From NCBI GenBank assembly GCA_963664085.2, contig CAXXLO010000002.1:1240001-1304000 (forward strand): DNA of 64,000 bases, in the 5' to 3' direction. Numbering within the stretch: the stretch's first letter is position 1; each line of letters starts with the position of its first letter. Positions 34,425 to 44,392 of the stretch are shown piece by piece. Position numbers and translations under genes: made by a program. This DNA is from Bin5 sp022821545. Its GTDB lineage: Bacteria > Chloroflexota > Anaerolineae > Caldilineales > Caldilineaceae. The notes beneath the pieces are model-generated. The model was given only the letters and a program-made list of their open reading frames with translations. It was not told the origin of the DNA and ran no database searches.

Positions 34425-36122
34425 CTATTTGGAGGAAGGAAGGTCGCGGCCGTTTGTGAACCCGGGGCCGCCGGCCGCCATGTGCCCATAGCTGGCGCCG
34501 TTGGGGTCATCCGTCACCCAGAAGGAGAACAGCTGCCCCGATTGCAGATGGAATTGCAGCCTGCACGGTTGACCGGCCAGCGCGGAGAGACCGGCGCCGG
34601 ACGACCATTTCACCTCGACGCAGGTGCTGTCCACACTGAGCGCAGCGCACACATCGGCACCCAACCCGTCCACAGTTTCCCCGTTACTGTCCAACACGGA
34701 CACCCTCAATTCGCCCTGCGGCGCATTGGCGTTGACGAAGAGGCGGTCCCCGTTGAAGATAACGGGCCGCGTGGTCAGCGTACCGCCTCCCGCGCCGGCT
34801 TCCATTCCTGCGAAGCCGTCACGCCGGAGGGTTGCCAGCCCGGTGCTGGCGCCGGCGTACATGACGCGCCGCGACAGACCGGAATCGCCGATGTCGTTGG
34901 GCCCCATTTTTGGCGACAAGCCGGAAAAACCGGCGAAATAGAAGTAGATGAGATCGTGGACGACCAGGCAAAGGCCGCCGCTGGCATGGAGATAGGCGCG
35001 ATTCCAGTCGCCTATCTTGCGGCTGGAGGCCAGGAAGGGCGTGCGGTCCGGCCGGTTGAAGTGGAAACCGTCGCGACTGTAGGTCAGCTCCAGGTCCATG
35101 GTTTTGGGAACGCCTTCGGCGGCGCAGATGTCGTTTTCCGGGCCGCGAAAAATTGCGAAGAGGCCCAGCATCAAGCTCTCGTAAGGGGTCACGTTCACAT
35201 CGTAGAGGGCGACGCGATGGTCGGGCCGCGCGGGGTCGGGCAGGTCTAGGTGGTCGATGCGTTGCCAGAATACCTCGTCGGTATCCATGTCCCACTGCGC
35301 GCCTTGCAGGAAATCGTCCGCTTCTCTATAGAAGCGGGCGCGCAGCCTGGTGGACTCGTCGATGCGGCCGGCGCGGCGGATGCTCATGCACCATTTGCGG
35401 CGGAAGGGATTGTAGAAAAAGGTAGTGTTGTCGCCAACCTGCGTGGTGATGACCGGATCGCTCCAGTGGATGCCGTCGGACGATACCTGCGCCCAGCCTT
35501 CGGAGACAATCGCCCCCTTGGCCGTTTGAGACGGCCGGTTGCCGGGTGGGATGGGGGGCTGCCCCGGCTTTGGCTTGTAGTGGCGGTAGTACTGGAACAT
35601 CTTGTAACGCTGCGCGGGATCGGGTGTGTCGCTGTCCAGCCAGACGAGACAGCCATCACGGTCGGATCCATCGTTGTTCGGCCACACCAGGTTGGTTCCG
35701 GGCGTAACGTCGAGTTGCGGGCGTTCCCAGTGAATGCCGTCAGTGCTGGTGGCCAGGGCGGTGCTGTGGAACCAGCCGGGCATATACCAGAGTTTGAACA
35801 GGTTGTCCTGCGGGTCGTACCAGGCACCGTCGTTGAAAGGCGCGGCCATCGGGCAGAAGCCGGAGTCCATCTCCTCGTCGGTTTCGGGGCTGAGCACCGG
35901 GCTTTGCGGATGGATTTCCGGTTTGCCATAGGCCCGAATCAGAGAAGTCTCTGCGATCAGAAAGTCGTCCACGAAGAGTTGGCGGCCCAGGTCGATGGGG
36001 ATGACCTGCGGGGGATGGACGAGGTAGGGCACGGGAATCGGCTCGCGGGAGCTTTCGATCACATTGCGCGGCGGCCACGTCTGCGGGAGCGTGATGCCGT
36101 TGTAGAGTGTTTCGTTTGCCAT
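34425..36122 (-). CDS. GH32/GH43-like beta-propeller protein (A)
   Basis: A 565-aa protein with blade-type repeats: LFKLWYMPG, TSTDGIHWERPQLD, SSDGIHWSDP, YSRDGFHFNRPD. The first has Asp residues in the pattern of five-bladed GH32/43/68 propellers; a C-terminal beta-sandwich follows (GELRVSVLDSNGETVDG, QLFSFWVTDDP). No signal peptide. A glycosidase or carbohydrate-binding role is likely, but the catalytic Asp/Glu cannot be fixed without a structure. Two relatives are at 36292 and 50272. Confidence 0.72.
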   Translation of the reverse strand: MANETLYNGITLPQTWPPRNVIESSREPIPVPYLVHPPQVIPIDLGRQLFVDDFLIAETSLIRAYGKPEIHPQSPVLSPETDEEMDSGFCPMAAPFNDGAWYDPQDNLFKLWYMPGWFHSTALATSTDGIHWERPQLDVTPGTNLVWPNNDGSDRDGCLVWLDSDTPDPAQRYKMFQYYRHYKPKPGQPPIPPGNRPSQTAKGAIVSEGWAQVSSDGIHWSDPVITTQVGDNTTFFYNPFRRKWCMSIRRAGRIDESTRLRARFYREADDFLQGAQWDMDTDEVFWQRIDHLDLPDPARPDHRVALYDVNVTPYESLMLGLFAIFRGPENDICAAEGVPKTMDLELTYSRDGFHFNRPDRTPFLASSRKIGDWNRAYLHASGGLCLVVHDLIYFYFAGFSGLSPKMGPNDIGDSGLSRRVMYAGASTGLATLRRDGFAGMEAGAGGGTLTTRPVIFNGDRLFVNANAPQGELRVSVLDSNGETVDGLGADVCAALSVDSTCVEVKWSSGAGLSALAGQPCRLQFHLQSGQLFSFWVTDDPNGASYGHMAAGGPGFTNGRDLPSSK

Positions 36123-36291
36123 GTCCTGATCTCCGATGAGGATGGACTGCGGTTCTGTTGGCGCCGCGGGTTACGGAATGGCCCGCGAATTGGTCAAAAT
36201 AGGCCTTACACGAGTTCCCAGCGCGTTCCACGCCCCAAGCCTGTGGGCACGACCAAGTCGGAAGTTCGGAGGAGTTTTCGCGCACGCAAGA

Positions 36292-37671
36292 TCATCTGAG
36301 GTCGCTGGCGTAGACAAGTTCAATATCGCCGTGGATGGCGTAGAGACGGGCATGGTAGAGGCGCACGTCGATCCGGAGCGGTGTGCCCACGTGTTCAGCC
36401 AGGCCCGCCTGCTCCTGCCATTGGGGCTGCCAGGCGGTCGTGTCGCCGCGAAATGGCTGGCAGCGGTCGAAGGTGTAGCCGGGTAACGGTCGACCTTCCA
36501 GGTCCGATAGCTGCACGCGCGCCTCCCCGTAGGGGGCCTGCACATTGAGCAGCATGCGCTCGTCATTGAGACGCACCCAGCGCGTCGTCAGATAACCGGC
36601 GCCGGCCTTTGATTCGAGATAGACGAAGCCGTCCTGCCGCAACCGGTGCATGAGGATGGCGGCGTAGTCGTCCTCGTCGCGGCTGAGCGTGCGCGCCTGG
36701 AAATGCTCCCCTTTGGTGCCGCCGGAATAGATGCGAATCTGTCCCTCGTGGTCAACCGCCATCGAACAGGGATAGATGTTGCCGCCGCCGTATTCACCCG
36801 GCTCGTTGAGGCCGACAAATGGTTGGCGCAGGGACCGCTGGAAGCGCAGCCCATCGTAGCTGTAGACGAGTTCACCATAGATCTTCCCCTCCAGCTTCTG
36901 CCGCCACTGGTCCAGCGGGTCGGTCTCAAACATCCAGAGGATGCCCACGTAGATACCCTTATAGGGGAGAACGACGATGCCGTAGAACTCACACATGGGG
37001 GGATCGAGGGGATCGGGGTGGAAAATGACTTCCGGTTCGCTCCAGGTGCGCCAGTCGTGCGTCTCCATGAGAGCGATGCGGCGGTCGCCGTGGCTGGGAC
37101 GGGCCAGGGTGATGTGACTGTTGCGTTCGGCGTGGCGATAGGTGAAGAAGCCGGGGTCCGGCCTGCCGGGATGCCATCGCGAAGCGTGATCGATCTGCCA
37201 GTTGTAGCCGTCGGCGGAGAAAGCCAGGCGCGAGGCGCGCCGGCCGTCCTCTTCGATGGTGAGGATGGGCCACTTGAAGCGGGCTTCGGACGAGCTTTCG
37301 TCGAGGAAGACCGAGCCGCCGGTGGCCATCTTCTGCCGGTCGAAGATTTCGTGTGGACGCATTCGCGACGGCAGGGGGACGGTTGCCGTCAGGTCTGGAC
37401 GTTCCCAGTGGATACCGTCATCGCTTTCGGCGGTCAGAAGCCACTCGTCCTTGCGATAAACCGTCCCCGGCGCCGTCTCGCGGCCCAGGTAAAACATGCG
37501 CCACAGCTTGCGCTCATCGTCGTAGAGAACGGTTGGATAGCTGAACGGGTTTTCGGTAGGATCGGCGTAGGTCGCCTCCGGCGCCCACTCGGGCTGTCCC
37601 AGGCAGCGGGCGATGTTGTCGCGTCGGGCCAGACACCAGTCGTCAAAAAAGAAGAGGGAGCGCAGGGTCAC
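36292..37671 (-). CDS. GH32/GH43-like beta-propeller protein (B)
   Basis: A 459-aa relative of the preceding protein: DDERKLWRMFYLGRE, ESDDGIHWERPDL, FSADGYNWQIDH and YSYDGLRFQRSLRQ form the blades, and the C-terminal sandwich has LNVQAPYGEARVQLSDLEGRPL. No secretion signal. It lies 170 bases upstream of propeller A on the same strand. The pair sits next to the peptide/sugar ABC transporter genes, consistent with intracellular breakdown of an imported oligosaccharide; this is inference. Confidence 0.72.
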   Translation of the reverse strand: MTLRSLFFFDDWCLARRDNIARCLGQPEWAPEATYADPTENPFSYPTVLYDDERKLWRMFYLGRETAPGTVYRKDEWLLTAESDDGIHWERPDLTATVPLPSRMRPHEIFDRQKMATGGSVFLDESSSEARFKWPILTIEEDGRRASRLAFSADGYNWQIDHASRWHPGRPDPGFFTYRHAERNSHITLARPSHGDRRIALMETHDWRTWSEPEVIFHPDPLDPPMCEFYGIVVLPYKGIYVGILWMFETDPLDQWRQKLEGKIYGELVYSYDGLRFQRSLRQPFVGLNEPGEYGGGNIYPCSMAVDHEGQIRIYSGGTKGEHFQARTLSRDEDDYAAILMHRLRQDGFVYLESKAGAGYLTTRWVRLNDERMLLNVQAPYGEARVQLSDLEGRPLPGYTFDRCQPFRGDTTAWQPQWQEQAGLAEHVGTPLRIDVRLYHARLYAIHGDIELVYASDLR

Positions 37672-37734
37672 GGGAACGATCCTTGGTATTGGAAGCGCTG
37701 ATCAGTTGCCAGCGGGAGGAGTCGTTGCGGGCCG

Positions 37735-38775
37735 TCAGGCGCTGGCGGAATGTGTTTCAAACTGTGGGGCAAAGATCCCCTCGCTTAGATCCAGCTCTTC
37801 GGCGAAGTGGCAGCGGACCCAGTGCCCGCCTCCCATATCGCGCAGCTCCGGCTCTTCAACGGAGCATTGCTCCTGGGCGAAGGGGCAGCGGGTGGAGAAG
37901 TGGCAGCCGCTGGGTGGGTTGAGCGGGCTGGGCACCTCACCTTCGAGGACGTAGCTCTGCTCGCGGTGTGTCGGGTCGGGGATCAGCACCGAGGCGAGCA
38001 GGGCCTTGGTATACGGGTGCTTGCACTCATCAAAGACCTGCTGCGTAGTGCCGAGTTCGACCAGCCGCCCCAGGTACATGACGGCAATGCGATGGCTGAT
38101 GTGCTTGACGATGCTCAGGTCATGGGCGATAAAAACATAGGTCAGATTCATCTGACCTTGCAGGTCGAGCAGGAGATTGATGATCTGGGAGCGGACGGAT
38201 ACGTCCAGGGCCGAGACGGGTTCGTCCGCGACCACGAGCGGCGGGGAGACGATCAGGGCGCGGGCGATGCTGACGCGCTGGCGCTCGCCGCCGCTCAGTT
38301 CATGGGGGAAGCGGTCGGCGAAGTGCGGGCCCAGCCCCACGGTCGGCAGAATCTCGAGCACGCGTCTGCCGGCTTCGCCGCGGCCGATCTTCTGGGCCAG
38401 CAGCGGTTCGGCGATCACATCTGTGACGCGCCAGCGCGGGTCGAGCGAGGAGAACGGGTCCTGGAAGATGATCTGCATCTGGCGGCGCACGTCCAACATC
38501 TCTTTGCGCGAGGCTGAGGCGATGTCAAAGGTCTGTTGTTCGCCGTGCAGCAGGATGCGGCCCTGGTCCGGTTCGACCAGGCGGAGGAGGCAACGCGCGA
38601 CCGTGGTTTTGCCGCAGCCGCTCTCGCCGACAAGGCCCAGACATTCCCCTTTGTTGACAGTGAAAGTTACATCGTTGACCGCCTTGACGTGGCCTACTGT
38701 GCGGCGCAGGAGGCCGCGCTGGACCGGAAAGAATTTACTCAGATTTTCGACCTGCAGAATAGGTGTGTCAGGCAT
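37735..38775 (-). CDS. Opp/Dpp-type ABC transporter ATP-binding protein (OppF-like)
   Basis: A 346-aa ATPase. Walker A GESGCGKT is at 50-57, with signature LSGGERQRVSIARAL, Walker B VVADEPVSALD and HDLSIVKHIS. The C-terminal oligopeptide-transporter extension has a four-cysteine pattern (STRCPFAQEQC) used by many members to hold a 4Fe-4S cluster. Start taken at 38775 (MPDTPILQVENLSKFFP). It is the last gene of the complete transporter set. Confidence 0.93.
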   Translation of the reverse strand: MPDTPILQVENLSKFFPVQRGLLRRTVGHVKAVNDVTFTVNKGECLGLVGESGCGKTTVARCLLRLVEPDQGRILLHGEQQTFDIASASRKEMLDVRRQMQIIFQDPFSSLDPRWRVTDVIAEPLLAQKIGRGEAGRRVLEILPTVGLGPHFADRFPHELSGGERQRVSIARALIVSPPLVVADEPVSALDVSVRSQIINLLLDLQGQMNLTYVFIAHDLSIVKHISHRIAVMYLGRLVELGTTQQVFDECKHPYTKALLASVLIPDPTHREQSYVLEGEVPSPLNPPSGCHFSTRCPFAQEQCSVEEPELRDMGGGHWVRCHFAEELDLSEGIFAPQFETHSASA

Positions 38776-38821
38776 GGAACACCAGTGATCAGTGGTCGGT
38801 GGCCAGGAACTGTCTTGAGCG

Positions 38822-39817
38822 CTAATCGTCGACGTAGAGCCAGCAGGTTGCTGAGTGCTGCGGGCCGAATTCAACCACCGGTGGGTCCTCGACGCAGCGG
38901 TCGTGGACGGATGGACAGCGATTGCGGAAGCGGCAGCCGCTGGGCGCGTTGCGCGGGTCGGGTACGGAGCCGCTGATCGAGTGGAGCTGCTCGCGCGGCG
39001 GCGTATCCGGCCGCACGATGGAACGGAGCAAGGCCTGGGTGTAGGGATGCTTGGGATCCTGAAACAGTTCGACTACGGGCGCCTTCTCCGCCATCTGGCC
39101 CAGGTACATGACAACGACAAAGTCGGCCAGCTGGGCGATGACGGCCAGGTCATGCGTGATCATGATCACGCTCATGTCCAGGTCCTGCTGCAGGCTGCGG
39201 ATCAGGCGCAGGATCTGGGCCTGGATGGTCACGTCGAGAGCGGTCGTCGGCTCGTCGGCAATGAGCACGCGCGGCTCACAGCAGAGGGCAATGGCGATCA
39301 TGACGCGCTGGCGCATGCCTCCGCTCATCTGGTGGGGAAAGTCGCCAAAGCGGCGTTCGGCATCGGGAATGCCAACCTTGTTGAGCATCGAAATAGCCAG
39401 GTCCTTAGCCTCCTCTTCGGACAGGTCCTGGTGCTGGCGGATGCTCTCCATGATCTGCTCGCCGATGGTGTAGACCGGCGTCAGGGATGTCATCGGCTCC
39501 TGGAAGATCATGGCGATATCTTTGCCGCGGATGGCGCGGATGGCATCCCCTTTGGCGTCCAGACTCACCAGATCGATGGGCTCATCGTCACCATCGGGGT
39601 GATAGAGGATCTGCCCGCTTGTGTCGCTGGAGGGGAGCAGGCGCAGGATCGAGCGTGCGGTTACGCTCTTGCCGCAGCCGCTCTCGCCGACGATGCCCAG
39701 GCAGCGCCCGCGTTCGACGGAAAAGTCGACGCCGTCCACCGCGCGCACGATGCCGGCCAGCATCTTGAAATGTACGTGAAGATCGTGGACTTCAAGTATC
39801 GGTTGCGAATCGGGCAT
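38822..39817 (-). CDS. Opp/Dpp-type ABC transporter ATP-binding protein (OppD-like)
   Basis: A 331-aa ATPase with Walker A GESGCGKS (44-51), signature MSGGMRQRVMIAIAL, Walker B VLIADEPTTALDV and HDLAVIAQLADF. The C-terminal oligo_HPY extension has cysteines in FRNRCPSVHDRC. It forms the heterodimeric motor with the OppF-like protein. It lies 46 bases upstream of the oppF-like gene. Confidence 0.93.
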   Translation of the reverse strand: MPDSQPILEVHDLHVHFKMLAGIVRAVDGVDFSVERGRCLGIVGESGCGKSVTARSILRLLPSSDTSGQILYHPDGDDEPIDLVSLDAKGDAIRAIRGKDIAMIFQEPMTSLTPVYTIGEQIMESIRQHQDLSEEEAKDLAISMLNKVGIPDAERRFGDFPHQMSGGMRQRVMIAIALCCEPRVLIADEPTTALDVTIQAQILRLIRSLQQDLDMSVIMITHDLAVIAQLADFVVVMYLGQMAEKAPVVELFQDPKHPYTQALLRSIVRPDTPPREQLHSISGSVPDPRNAPSGCRFRNRCPSVHDRCVEDPPVVEFGPQHSATCWLYVDD

Positions 39818-39850
39818 GGTCAGATACCGGTTGCCACTTCTGGTCTTGGG

Positions 39851-39905
39851 TGAGAAAACACACCTCGCGCCTCGCCTTTCCTCACTCCTGATCTCTCACT
39901 GCCCG
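39851..39905. repeat. CT-rich repeat segment
   Basis: ACACCTCGCGCCTCGCC followed by TTTCCTCACTCC and TGATCTCTCACT, between the oppD-like gene and the permease gene upstream of it. It shares the CCTCGCGCC block with 20510-20518. Confidence 0.5.
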
Positions 39906-39915
39906 CCTGCTCCCA

Positions 39916-41082
39916 TTATCGGATCTCGGAGTACGGGTCAAGCGCGTCGCGCAGCGCGTCACCGAGGAAATTGACGGCCAGAACGGTCAGCACCATGAAG
40001 ACGCCCGGGGCCAGCAGCCACGGGTGCTTGGTGAGAACCTGGACCGACTGCGCGTCCTTGAGCAAGGTGCCCCAACTGACGAGCGGAGGCGTGATGCCGA
40101 TGCCGAGGAAGCTGAGCGAGCTTTCTGCCAGGATCAGACCGGGAATGGAAAGGGTGGCGACGACAACGATATGGCTGAAGCAGTTGGGAATGAGATGGCG
40201 GAACAAAATGGTCGGCGTGCTGGAGCCGGCCGCGCGCCCGGCCATGATAAAGTCCGACTCTTTGAGCGCCAGTGTTTTGCCGCGAATCTGGCGGCAGAGC
40301 CCGGCCCAGCCAATGAGTGCAAGTACGATGGTGACCCCCAGATAACGATGGAGAGAAGAGAGCTCGGGCGGCAAAGTGGCGGCCAGGGCCATCCACAGGG
40401 GGATGCGCGGGAAGGACATCAGCACCTCGGTGAGGCGTTGGATAAGAATATCGGCCGCACCGCCCCAGTAGCCGGATGCCACACCGATGGTTGAGCCGAG
40501 GATAACGCTGATGAGCATGCCGATGATCGGCACGGAGAGCGAGATGCGGGTGGCCGTCAGGACGCGTGAGAAGACGTCGCGGCCCAGCCTGCCCGTACCG
40601 AAGAGAGCGACCATACCGCCCTCTTCCACGCCGAAAAGGCGCCGGTTGCTCGATATCAGGCCCCAGAGTTTGTAAGGTTCCGCCTCGACGAAAAAGTGGA
40701 TCGGGTAGACCAGTTCCGGGTCTTCAGTGTAGGTGGTGAGAAAGGTGCGCGCGTCGCGCTCGCTCTTGTAGCCGTAGACGAAGGGCCTGGTGAGCTTCCC
40801 ATCGCGGAAGATATGCACGCGCTGCGGCGGCGCGCGCAACGCCTCTTGGTGTACGTGGTCGACACTGTAGGGCGCGAAAAAGTCGGCAAAAAGCGCGATC
40901 AGGACCGTAATCACCAGCCAGACGATGCCGATGATCCCCAGACGATTGGCCATGATGCGCGCGCCGAGGATGCGCCCGCGCGAGGCAACCTGCTCGGAGG
41001 AGGTTACATCGACGTCGGCGACGGGAGGACGCGGCGCGCCCGGTTGCAGTGGGGTCTGTGCCTGTTCTGAAACGACGCTCAT
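39916..41082 (-). CDS. Opp/Dpp-type ABC transporter permease (OppC-like)
   Basis: A 388-aa inner-membrane permease. After TM1 (IIGIVWLVITVLIALFADFF) comes an unusual ~90-residue extracytoplasmic insert (RVHIFRDGKLTRPFVYGY, IHFFVEAEPYKLWGL), then GTGRLGRDVFSRVLTATRIS and five more TM segments with the EAA-type loop AGRAAGSSTPTILFRHLIPN. Typical OppC is ~300 aa; the insert explains the size and also occurs in the paralogue at 44831. Confidence 0.92.
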   Translation of the reverse strand: MSVVSEQAQTPLQPGAPRPPVADVDVTSSEQVASRGRILGARIMANRLGIIGIVWLVITVLIALFADFFAPYSVDHVHQEALRAPPQRVHIFRDGKLTRPFVYGYKSERDARTFLTTYTEDPELVYPIHFFVEAEPYKLWGLISSNRRLFGVEEGGMVALFGTGRLGRDVFSRVLTATRISLSVPIIGMLISVILGSTIGVASGYWGGAADILIQRLTEVLMSFPRIPLWMALAATLPPELSSLHRYLGVTIVLALIGWAGLCRQIRGKTLALKESDFIMAGRAAGSSTPTILFRHLIPNCFSHIVVVATLSIPGLILAESSLSFLGIGITPPLVSWGTLLKDAQSVQVLTKHPWLLAPGVFMVLTVLAVNFLGDALRDALDPYSEIR

Positions 41083-41136
41083 AGAAGACTCTTATCGTTT
41101 CGCCGGCCGTCCTGGACGGCTGCCGGCTGCTTCACT

Positions 41137-42135
41137 CTAGTCAAAGCGGACGCGCGGGTCGACCCATGCCAGCAGCAGGTCGGCGACCAGGTTGCCCAGC
41201 ACGAGCAGGACGCTGAGGAGCATCAGGATGGCGGAAGCGACGTAGACGTCCTGGGCCTGGAGGGCGGAGTTGAGCGTGGGGCCGATGGTGCGCAGCCCCA
41301 GCACGATGGCGGTAATGACGCCGCCGGAGACGATCTCCGGAAACTGCATGCCCAGCAGACTGATCAGCGGATTGATCGCGACGCGCACGGCGTGTTTGAT
41401 GACGACGATCTTTTCAGCCATCCCCTTGGCGCGGGCGGTCTCGACGTATTGACGGCCCAACTCATCAAGCAGATTGCCGCGCATGATGCGCATCAGGGAG
41501 GCGATGCCGGGGATGCCGCCCACGAACACCGGCAGCCAGATGTGGGCGGCAAGGTCCTTGATCCTTCCAAAGCTCCAGGGCGCGTCGGCATACTCCGGCG
41601 AGTAAAGCCCGGTCAGCAAGGGCAGGTCAAGAACGAAAGTCATGTAGACCAGTATCGCCAGCGCCAGCAGAAAGCCGGGCATGGAAAGCCCGATGAAACT
41701 CATGACGGTAAAAACATTGTCCGACACGGAGTACTGGCGCGTGGCGGAATAGATGCCGACCGGCAGGCCCACCGCCCACGAGAGCCCGAGGGAGAGCGAT
41801 GCGATCAGCATCGTATAGCCCAGGTTGGTCCAGATCACTTCGGACGCGACGCGGTCGTAGGTGACGAGGGAGACGCCGAAGTCGCCCTGCAAAAAGGCGA
41901 ATAACCAATAGAAATACTGGACCGGTATCGGGCGGTCCAGCCCGTACTCGCGGCGGATATTGTCGCCCTCTATTCTGGCTTCCTCTTCACCCCAGCCGCG
42001 GTTGCCCACGAGGTTTTGCTCATAGGTGGTGATCACATCTCCGGCGGGGAGGTTGATGACGATAAAACAGATGAAAGAGATGAGCAGGAGTGTAGGAATT
42101 GCTATCAACACTCTGCGTATGACGTAATCCAGCAT
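41137..42135 (-). CDS. Opp/Dpp-type ABC transporter permease (OppB-like)
   Basis: A 332-aa permease starting MLDYVIRRVLIAIPTLLLIS. Six TM segments; conserved loop RAKGMAEKIVVIKHAVRVAI and the family start pattern LPAGDVITTYEQNLVGNR with a longer than usual first periplasmic loop. It pairs with the OppC-like permease 54 bases downstream and follows the substrate-binding-protein gene across a repeat-filled 107-base gap. Confidence 0.92.
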   Translation of the reverse strand: MLDYVIRRVLIAIPTLLLISFICFIVINLPAGDVITTYEQNLVGNRGWGEEEARIEGDNIRREYGLDRPIPVQYFYWLFAFLQGDFGVSLVTYDRVASEVIWTNLGYTMLIASLSLGLSWAVGLPVGIYSATRQYSVSDNVFTVMSFIGLSMPGFLLALAILVYMTFVLDLPLLTGLYSPEYADAPWSFGRIKDLAAHIWLPVFVGGIPGIASLMRIMRGNLLDELGRQYVETARAKGMAEKIVVIKHAVRVAINPLISLLGMQFPEIVSGGVITAIVLGLRTIGPTLNSALQAQDVYVASAILMLLSVLLVLGNLVADLLLAWVDPRVRFD

Positions 42136-42169
42136 CTGAACCTCGAGACGGCGGTGATTCGCGGCCGCT

Positions 42170-42241
42170 GGCCGTTAGAGGAGAAAGTGAAGAAGAGTGA
42201 AAAGAGTGAGAAGAGTGAAAACCTCTCCCCACTCCTTCGCC
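42170..42241. repeat. GA/CT repeat between binding-protein and permease genes
   Basis: GAGGAGAAAGTGAAGAAGAG, further GAGTGA runs, then ACCTCTCCCCACTCCTTC. The halves can pair imperfectly on the minus-strand transcript. It lies immediately downstream of the binding-protein stop codon at 42243, like the perfect hairpins at 47137 and 63872. Confidence 0.6.
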
Positions 42242-42242
42242 T

Positions 42243-44213
42243 TTACGACTTGATGTAGAACTGCTCCGGATAGGCGTAGGTGAAGTCCTGCAGACCATTG
42301 GCTACTTCGGGGCAGTTGCCGACGCGGTTGTTGACCAGCACCATCAGCGGCACGTCGGCGATAATGTGGATGTCGAACTGCCAGTCCACGTGGTACTTGA
42401 AGAGCTCCTTGTGCAGGCGTTTGCTCTCCACAGGATCGATCTCTTTCTTGATCTCATTTTGCAGGGCGAACATCGCGTCGCCGCCTTCGGGCGGTCCGAG
42501 TTCTTGCAGCCACTCGGGGTCGTCATCGTAGTGTACCGGCAACATGTCAAGCCCGTGCCCCTTCGGCGTAAAGATCGGCTGGAAGGGCCGCATCAGGGGT
42601 ATTTCATTGGCATCGGTGCCCCACATGTAGGTATGGGACTCGCCAGCCCGCCAGCGGGAGAACAGGACCGAGCGCTGGATTGCATTGAGGCGGGCGTCGA
42701 TACCGGCGTCGCGCCAGTCGGCCACCACCATTTCCGCGACCTGTTGATGCACCGTGATCTCGGTGGCGGCATCCAGGATGATCGTCACCGGCTCGCCGCT
42801 GGGGAAAGTACGCATCCCATTGGCGTCTTTCTCCAGCCCCAGTTCATCGAAGATACTGTCAACCTGGGCCAAGTCGAACTGACCGTTGATCATGGTAATG
42901 GAATCCATGTCATCATCCCAGTAGGGAGACGAGGAGGCAAGGGCATAGCTTGCTGGCCGCCCGGCGCCGAAGTAGAGCGTTTCGTTGACCTCGTCGCGGT
43001 TGATAGCCATTGACAGGGCATTGCGGAAAGACTTATTGCGGAAGAACTCGGCGAGTTCACTGTCTTTTTCGTTTTGGAGGCGGTAGTTGATGGTGATGTG
43101 GTTGCCAGTGGTGAACGATGTGCCCGGCCAGAACAGCAGACGGTAGTCGCCGCGCTCCTCGTTCTCGCGCAATGTCGGCAGACTCTCGAACAGCTGCATG
43201 TTGCGAATACCGACGTCAATCTGGCCTGCGATCGCCATCAGAACCGCGTTCTCTTGCGTGCCGGCGAAGGGGAAGAGATAGTTGTCGCAATAGGGAAGCT
43301 GGTTGCCGGCGGTATCGACGGCGCAATAGTAGGGATTGCGCTCCAGCCGCAGCCCCGATTCATCATAGCCCTTTGACAGCCAGGGCGTGACGACGGGGAA
43401 ATCGGGATCGAGATAGTTGTCATTCTCTCGCAAATCCGTGTATTCGGCCCCATCCGTATAATCGGGATGCCACTGCTTGAGGTGGTGCTTCGGCTTGGTG
43501 GCGAGTGTGCGGCCGCGGAACAGGAAGGGGAAGGTGGGATAGGGGGCCGGGAACTTGAAGACCAATGTGTAATCGTCCGGCGTCTCCAGGACCACCGGCT
43601 GGCCATCCACAAAGCAGCGGGTAGGCGCTATGGGCGTGTACTCTTCGTTGAACCACATATCCTCCCACAGGAAGAGGACGTCCTCGGATGTGAACGGTTC
43701 GCCATCCGACCACTTCATTCCTGCACGCATATTGATGGTGAGCTGGGTGGCGTCACCGTTCCACTCGAAGCTCTCTGCCAGGTATGGTTCCCAGCCGCCC
43801 GTCGGCAACCCGGCGCCGAATCCCTCCAGGTCGGTGGGGATGTCGATAAAACCGCGGTTGACAATGTAGCCGGGCGCGGCGCGGTCGGTCTCGTTGAGGG
43901 TGAAGCCGCGAATCGATTCGCTGTATTGCCCGACCTCATGGATGGGGGTGACGATGCGCGGATTGACCGGCAGGCGATCATCCACCGGTGGCAGGTCACC
44001 GGCATCCACCATCGCTTTGAGCATTGGCGCTTCGTTGTACTGGGACGCGGACTCGGCAGCCGGCGCCGCGGATTCAGCGGGCGCTTCAGCGGCCGGTTGG
44101 TCGGCGGCCGGCTCTTCAGCGTCGCCTGCGCCGCAGGCCGCCAGCAGTGAGCCTGCCGTCATAGCCGCTGAAAGCTGCATAAACTTACGCCGGGTGATCG
44201 TGCGTCTTGCCAT
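42243..44213 (-). CDS. Family 5 extracellular solute-binding lipoprotein
   Basis: A 656-aa peptide/nickel/oligosaccharide-type binding protein. The N-terminus has a twin-arginine motif (RRKFMQLS) and a lipobox LLAAC, so it is likely Tat-exported and lipid-anchored, followed by an Ala/Glu/Pro-rich linker (~28-60). The SBP_bac_5 fold shows at YLAESFEWNGDATQLTINMR and KWSDGEPFTSEDVLFLWEDM. It begins the complete ABC operon. Such proteins in Chloroflexota and Thermotogae can bind oligosaccharides rather than peptides. Confidence 0.93.
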   Translation of the reverse strand: MARRTITRRKFMQLSAAMTAGSLLAACGAGDAEEPAADQPAAEAPAESAAPAAESASQYNEAPMLKAMVDAGDLPPVDDRLPVNPRIVTPIHEVGQYSESIRGFTLNETDRAAPGYIVNRGFIDIPTDLEGFGAGLPTGGWEPYLAESFEWNGDATQLTINMRAGMKWSDGEPFTSEDVLFLWEDMWFNEEYTPIAPTRCFVDGQPVVLETPDDYTLVFKFPAPYPTFPFLFRGRTLATKPKHHLKQWHPDYTDGAEYTDLRENDNYLDPDFPVVTPWLSKGYDESGLRLERNPYYCAVDTAGNQLPYCDNYLFPFAGTQENAVLMAIAGQIDVGIRNMQLFESLPTLRENEERGDYRLLFWPGTSFTTGNHITINYRLQNEKDSELAEFFRNKSFRNALSMAINRDEVNETLYFGAGRPASYALASSSPYWDDDMDSITMINGQFDLAQVDSIFDELGLEKDANGMRTFPSGEPVTIILDAATEITVHQQVAEMVVADWRDAGIDARLNAIQRSVLFSRWRAGESHTYMWGTDANEIPLMRPFQPIFTPKGHGLDMLPVHYDDDPEWLQELGPPEGGDAMFALQNEIKKEIDPVESKRLHKELFKYHVDWQFDIHIIADVPLMVLVNNRVGNCPEVANGLQDFTYAYPEQFYIKS

Positions 44214-44392
44214 GACCTTTCTCCTTTGACTTGATGCGGGGAACGGTTTGTCCCTCTACATAATGAAAAGGCAAATTGCGCGCTGTTGGAGGCGCCACAA
44301 TGCGTCTGGCACTGCGGGGAACGATCGAAACGATTCATCCTGGGACGGATATCCTGGGATGCGCCGCATTGTACTGTAGCCATTTTATGCTG

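Noticed and set aside
42170..42241. GA-rich tandem repeats considered as a CRISPR array
   Set aside because: No regular repeat-spacer unit; the same segments are scattered singly in many gaps and no cas genes are present.
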